This document shows positions 62,690 through 64,000 of a stretch of DNA of 64,000 nucleotides, piece by piece. The notes under the pieces are model-generated. The model was not told the origin of the DNA and ran no database searches. It was given only the letters and a program-made list of their open reading frames with translations. The DNA comes from Rutidosis leptorrhynchoides (lineage: Eukaryota > Streptophyta > Magnoliopsida > Asterales > Asteraceae). Location of the stretch: assembly GCF_046630445.1 (NCBI RefSeq), contig NC_092342.1:176348501-176412500 (forward strand), given 5' to 3'. Position numbers and translations under genes: made by a program. Positions within the stretch are counted from its first letter, which is position 1. Each line of letters opens with the position of its first letter.

Positions 62690-64000
62690 TGTGAAGACCC
62701 GTCCTAATCCATCCGGACGAAGTCCATATCGATTACAACTGATTCACAACAGTTGATTACATCGCGAGGTAATTGACCTCTATATGATAAATTTTACAAA
62801 CATTGCATTCGTTTTTAAAAGACAAACTTTCGTTACATCGACAGTTGACAGGCATGTAAAGCATTTCATAATATATCCAAATATAATTGACTTAATAATA
62901 ATCTTGATGAACTCAACGACTCGAATGCAACATCTTTTGAAATATGTCATGAATGACTCCAAGTAATATCTCTAATATGAGCAAATGCACAGCGGAAGAT
63001 TTCTTTCGTACCTGAGAATAAACATGCTTTAAAGTGTCAACCAAAAGGTTGGTGAGTTCATTAGTTTATCATAAAGAATCATTTCATAATTTTAATAGAC
63101 CACAAGATTTCATACTTCCATTTCTCATAATCATACGTCCCATGCATAGAGACAAAAATATCATTCATATGGATTGAACACCTGGTAACCGACATTCACA
63201 ATATACATATTAGAATATCCCCATCATTTCGGGATCCTCCTTCGGACATGATATAAATTTCGAAGTATTAAAGCATCCGGTACCTTGGATGGGGCTTGTT
63301 GGGCCCGATAGATCTATCTTTAGAGTTCGCGTCAATTAGGGTGTCTGTTCCCTAATTCTTAGATTACCAGACTATATAAAAAGGGGCATATTCAGTTTCG
63401 ATCATTCAACCATAGAACGTAATTTCGATTACTTGTGTCTATTTCGTAAAACAGTTATAAAAACAGCGCATGTATTCTCAGTCCCAAAAATATATATTGC
63501 AAAAGCATTTAAAAAGGGATTAATGAAACTCACCTAATGTATTTTGTAGTAAAAATACATATGACAACATTGAACAACTGAACAATGCGGGGTTGGCCTC
63601 GAATTCACGAACCTATATCATTTGTGGATATATTAATACACGTAATCGTAATCGATCAATGATATATATATTTTTGTTATTAATAATATACTTGTTATAC
63701 TATATATTATTTAGATAAGTTTAATATATTTAGTTATATGTTTTATATAACTATTACTTATCATTATTAATAAACACTATATATATTAAGGTTTAGTATA
63801 TATTTATATATTAATTGGTATAGCTTAGCTAATATCTTTTTAGTAATAAAAGTATAATGAAATGTATTTTATATAAAAATATCTTTTTATGATAATATTG
63901 ATAGTTTTAGTGATAACAAAATAATAAATTTATAAGATTGATAATAATGATAATAAGTTTAATAATAATAATGATATTGTTAGGAATAATATTTATGTTA
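62690..64000 (-). repeat. minus-strand LTR of the E3 family, runs off the window
   Basis: Starts TGTGAAGACCCG like the E3 LTRs and follows them through the U5 hairpin (63036-63056), the AGATCTATC block (63310) and the CATGTATTCTCAG block (63470). It enters the E5 fragment without a primer site, so it is a separate insertion. TSD would be TTTTG (62685-62689) if confirmed outside the window. Confidence 0.85.

Overview
This window is plant nuclear DNA made almost entirely of nested LTR retrotransposons. It is AT-rich, with long (TA)n and (AAT)n arrays, plant Ty3/gypsy pol lineages (Athila and Tekay/chromovirus types) and a plant Helitron. I saw no intact host gene. From family resemblance I infer an Asteraceae (daisy family) genome, but nothing here proves the species. 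Element names E1 to E5 are mine.

Layout. The oldest recognisable layer is a decayed Athila-type element on the + strand. Its remaining parts are 8860-11578 (protease C-terminus, RT, RNase H, first half of integrase), 23070-25733 (rest of integrase, a small zinc-knuckle ORF, start of a putative intron) and 49533 to about 53060 (end of that intron, env-position ORF, 3' region). Insertions split it. On the left are a truncated minus-strand LTR (7326-8859) and E1 (start outside the window to 7325, minus). In the integrase lies a compound unit, 11579-23064. In the intron lies E3 (25734-49527, minus), which itself contains E4, a Tekay chromovirus (34188-45886, plus). To the right is a minus-strand internal fragment, E5 (about 53060-53445 and 61463-62689). 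It is split by a solo LTR (53446-61462), which carries a Helitron (56671-61016) with pieces of three host genes. Another minus-strand LTR starts at 62690 and runs off the window. Target-site duplications (TSDs) support the main insertions: TAAAA, TAAAT, CAAAA and TAGTA, plus A/T for the Helitron.

How the parts relate. E1, the + element in the compound unit, E3 and E5 belong to one non-autonomous family. They have no pol and keep a coiled-coil-rich gag-position protein. They share the tRNA-Met primer site, the sequence beside the 3' LTR and a U5 hairpin with the chromovirus E4, so they are probably mobilised by Tekay-type machinery. E4 itself has near-identical LTRs but a broken pol and no recognisable gag, so it too was probably moved in trans.

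Most notable. (1) All three complete internal regions of the non-autonomous family carry, antisense to the element and near its 3' LTR, an intact 57-codon ORF for a two-helix membrane peptide. The copies differ by 35-47 nucleotides but have no indels or stops, and second codon positions are strongly spared. (2) The compound unit 11579-23064 has U3 termini at both outer ends, one TSD, and a head-to-head LTR junction holding a piece of primer-site flank. This suggests a full cDNA joined to a second LTR before integration. (3) The Helitron carries ARGONAUTE4-like, DUS3-like and UDP-xylose-synthase-like exon fragments in one orientation.
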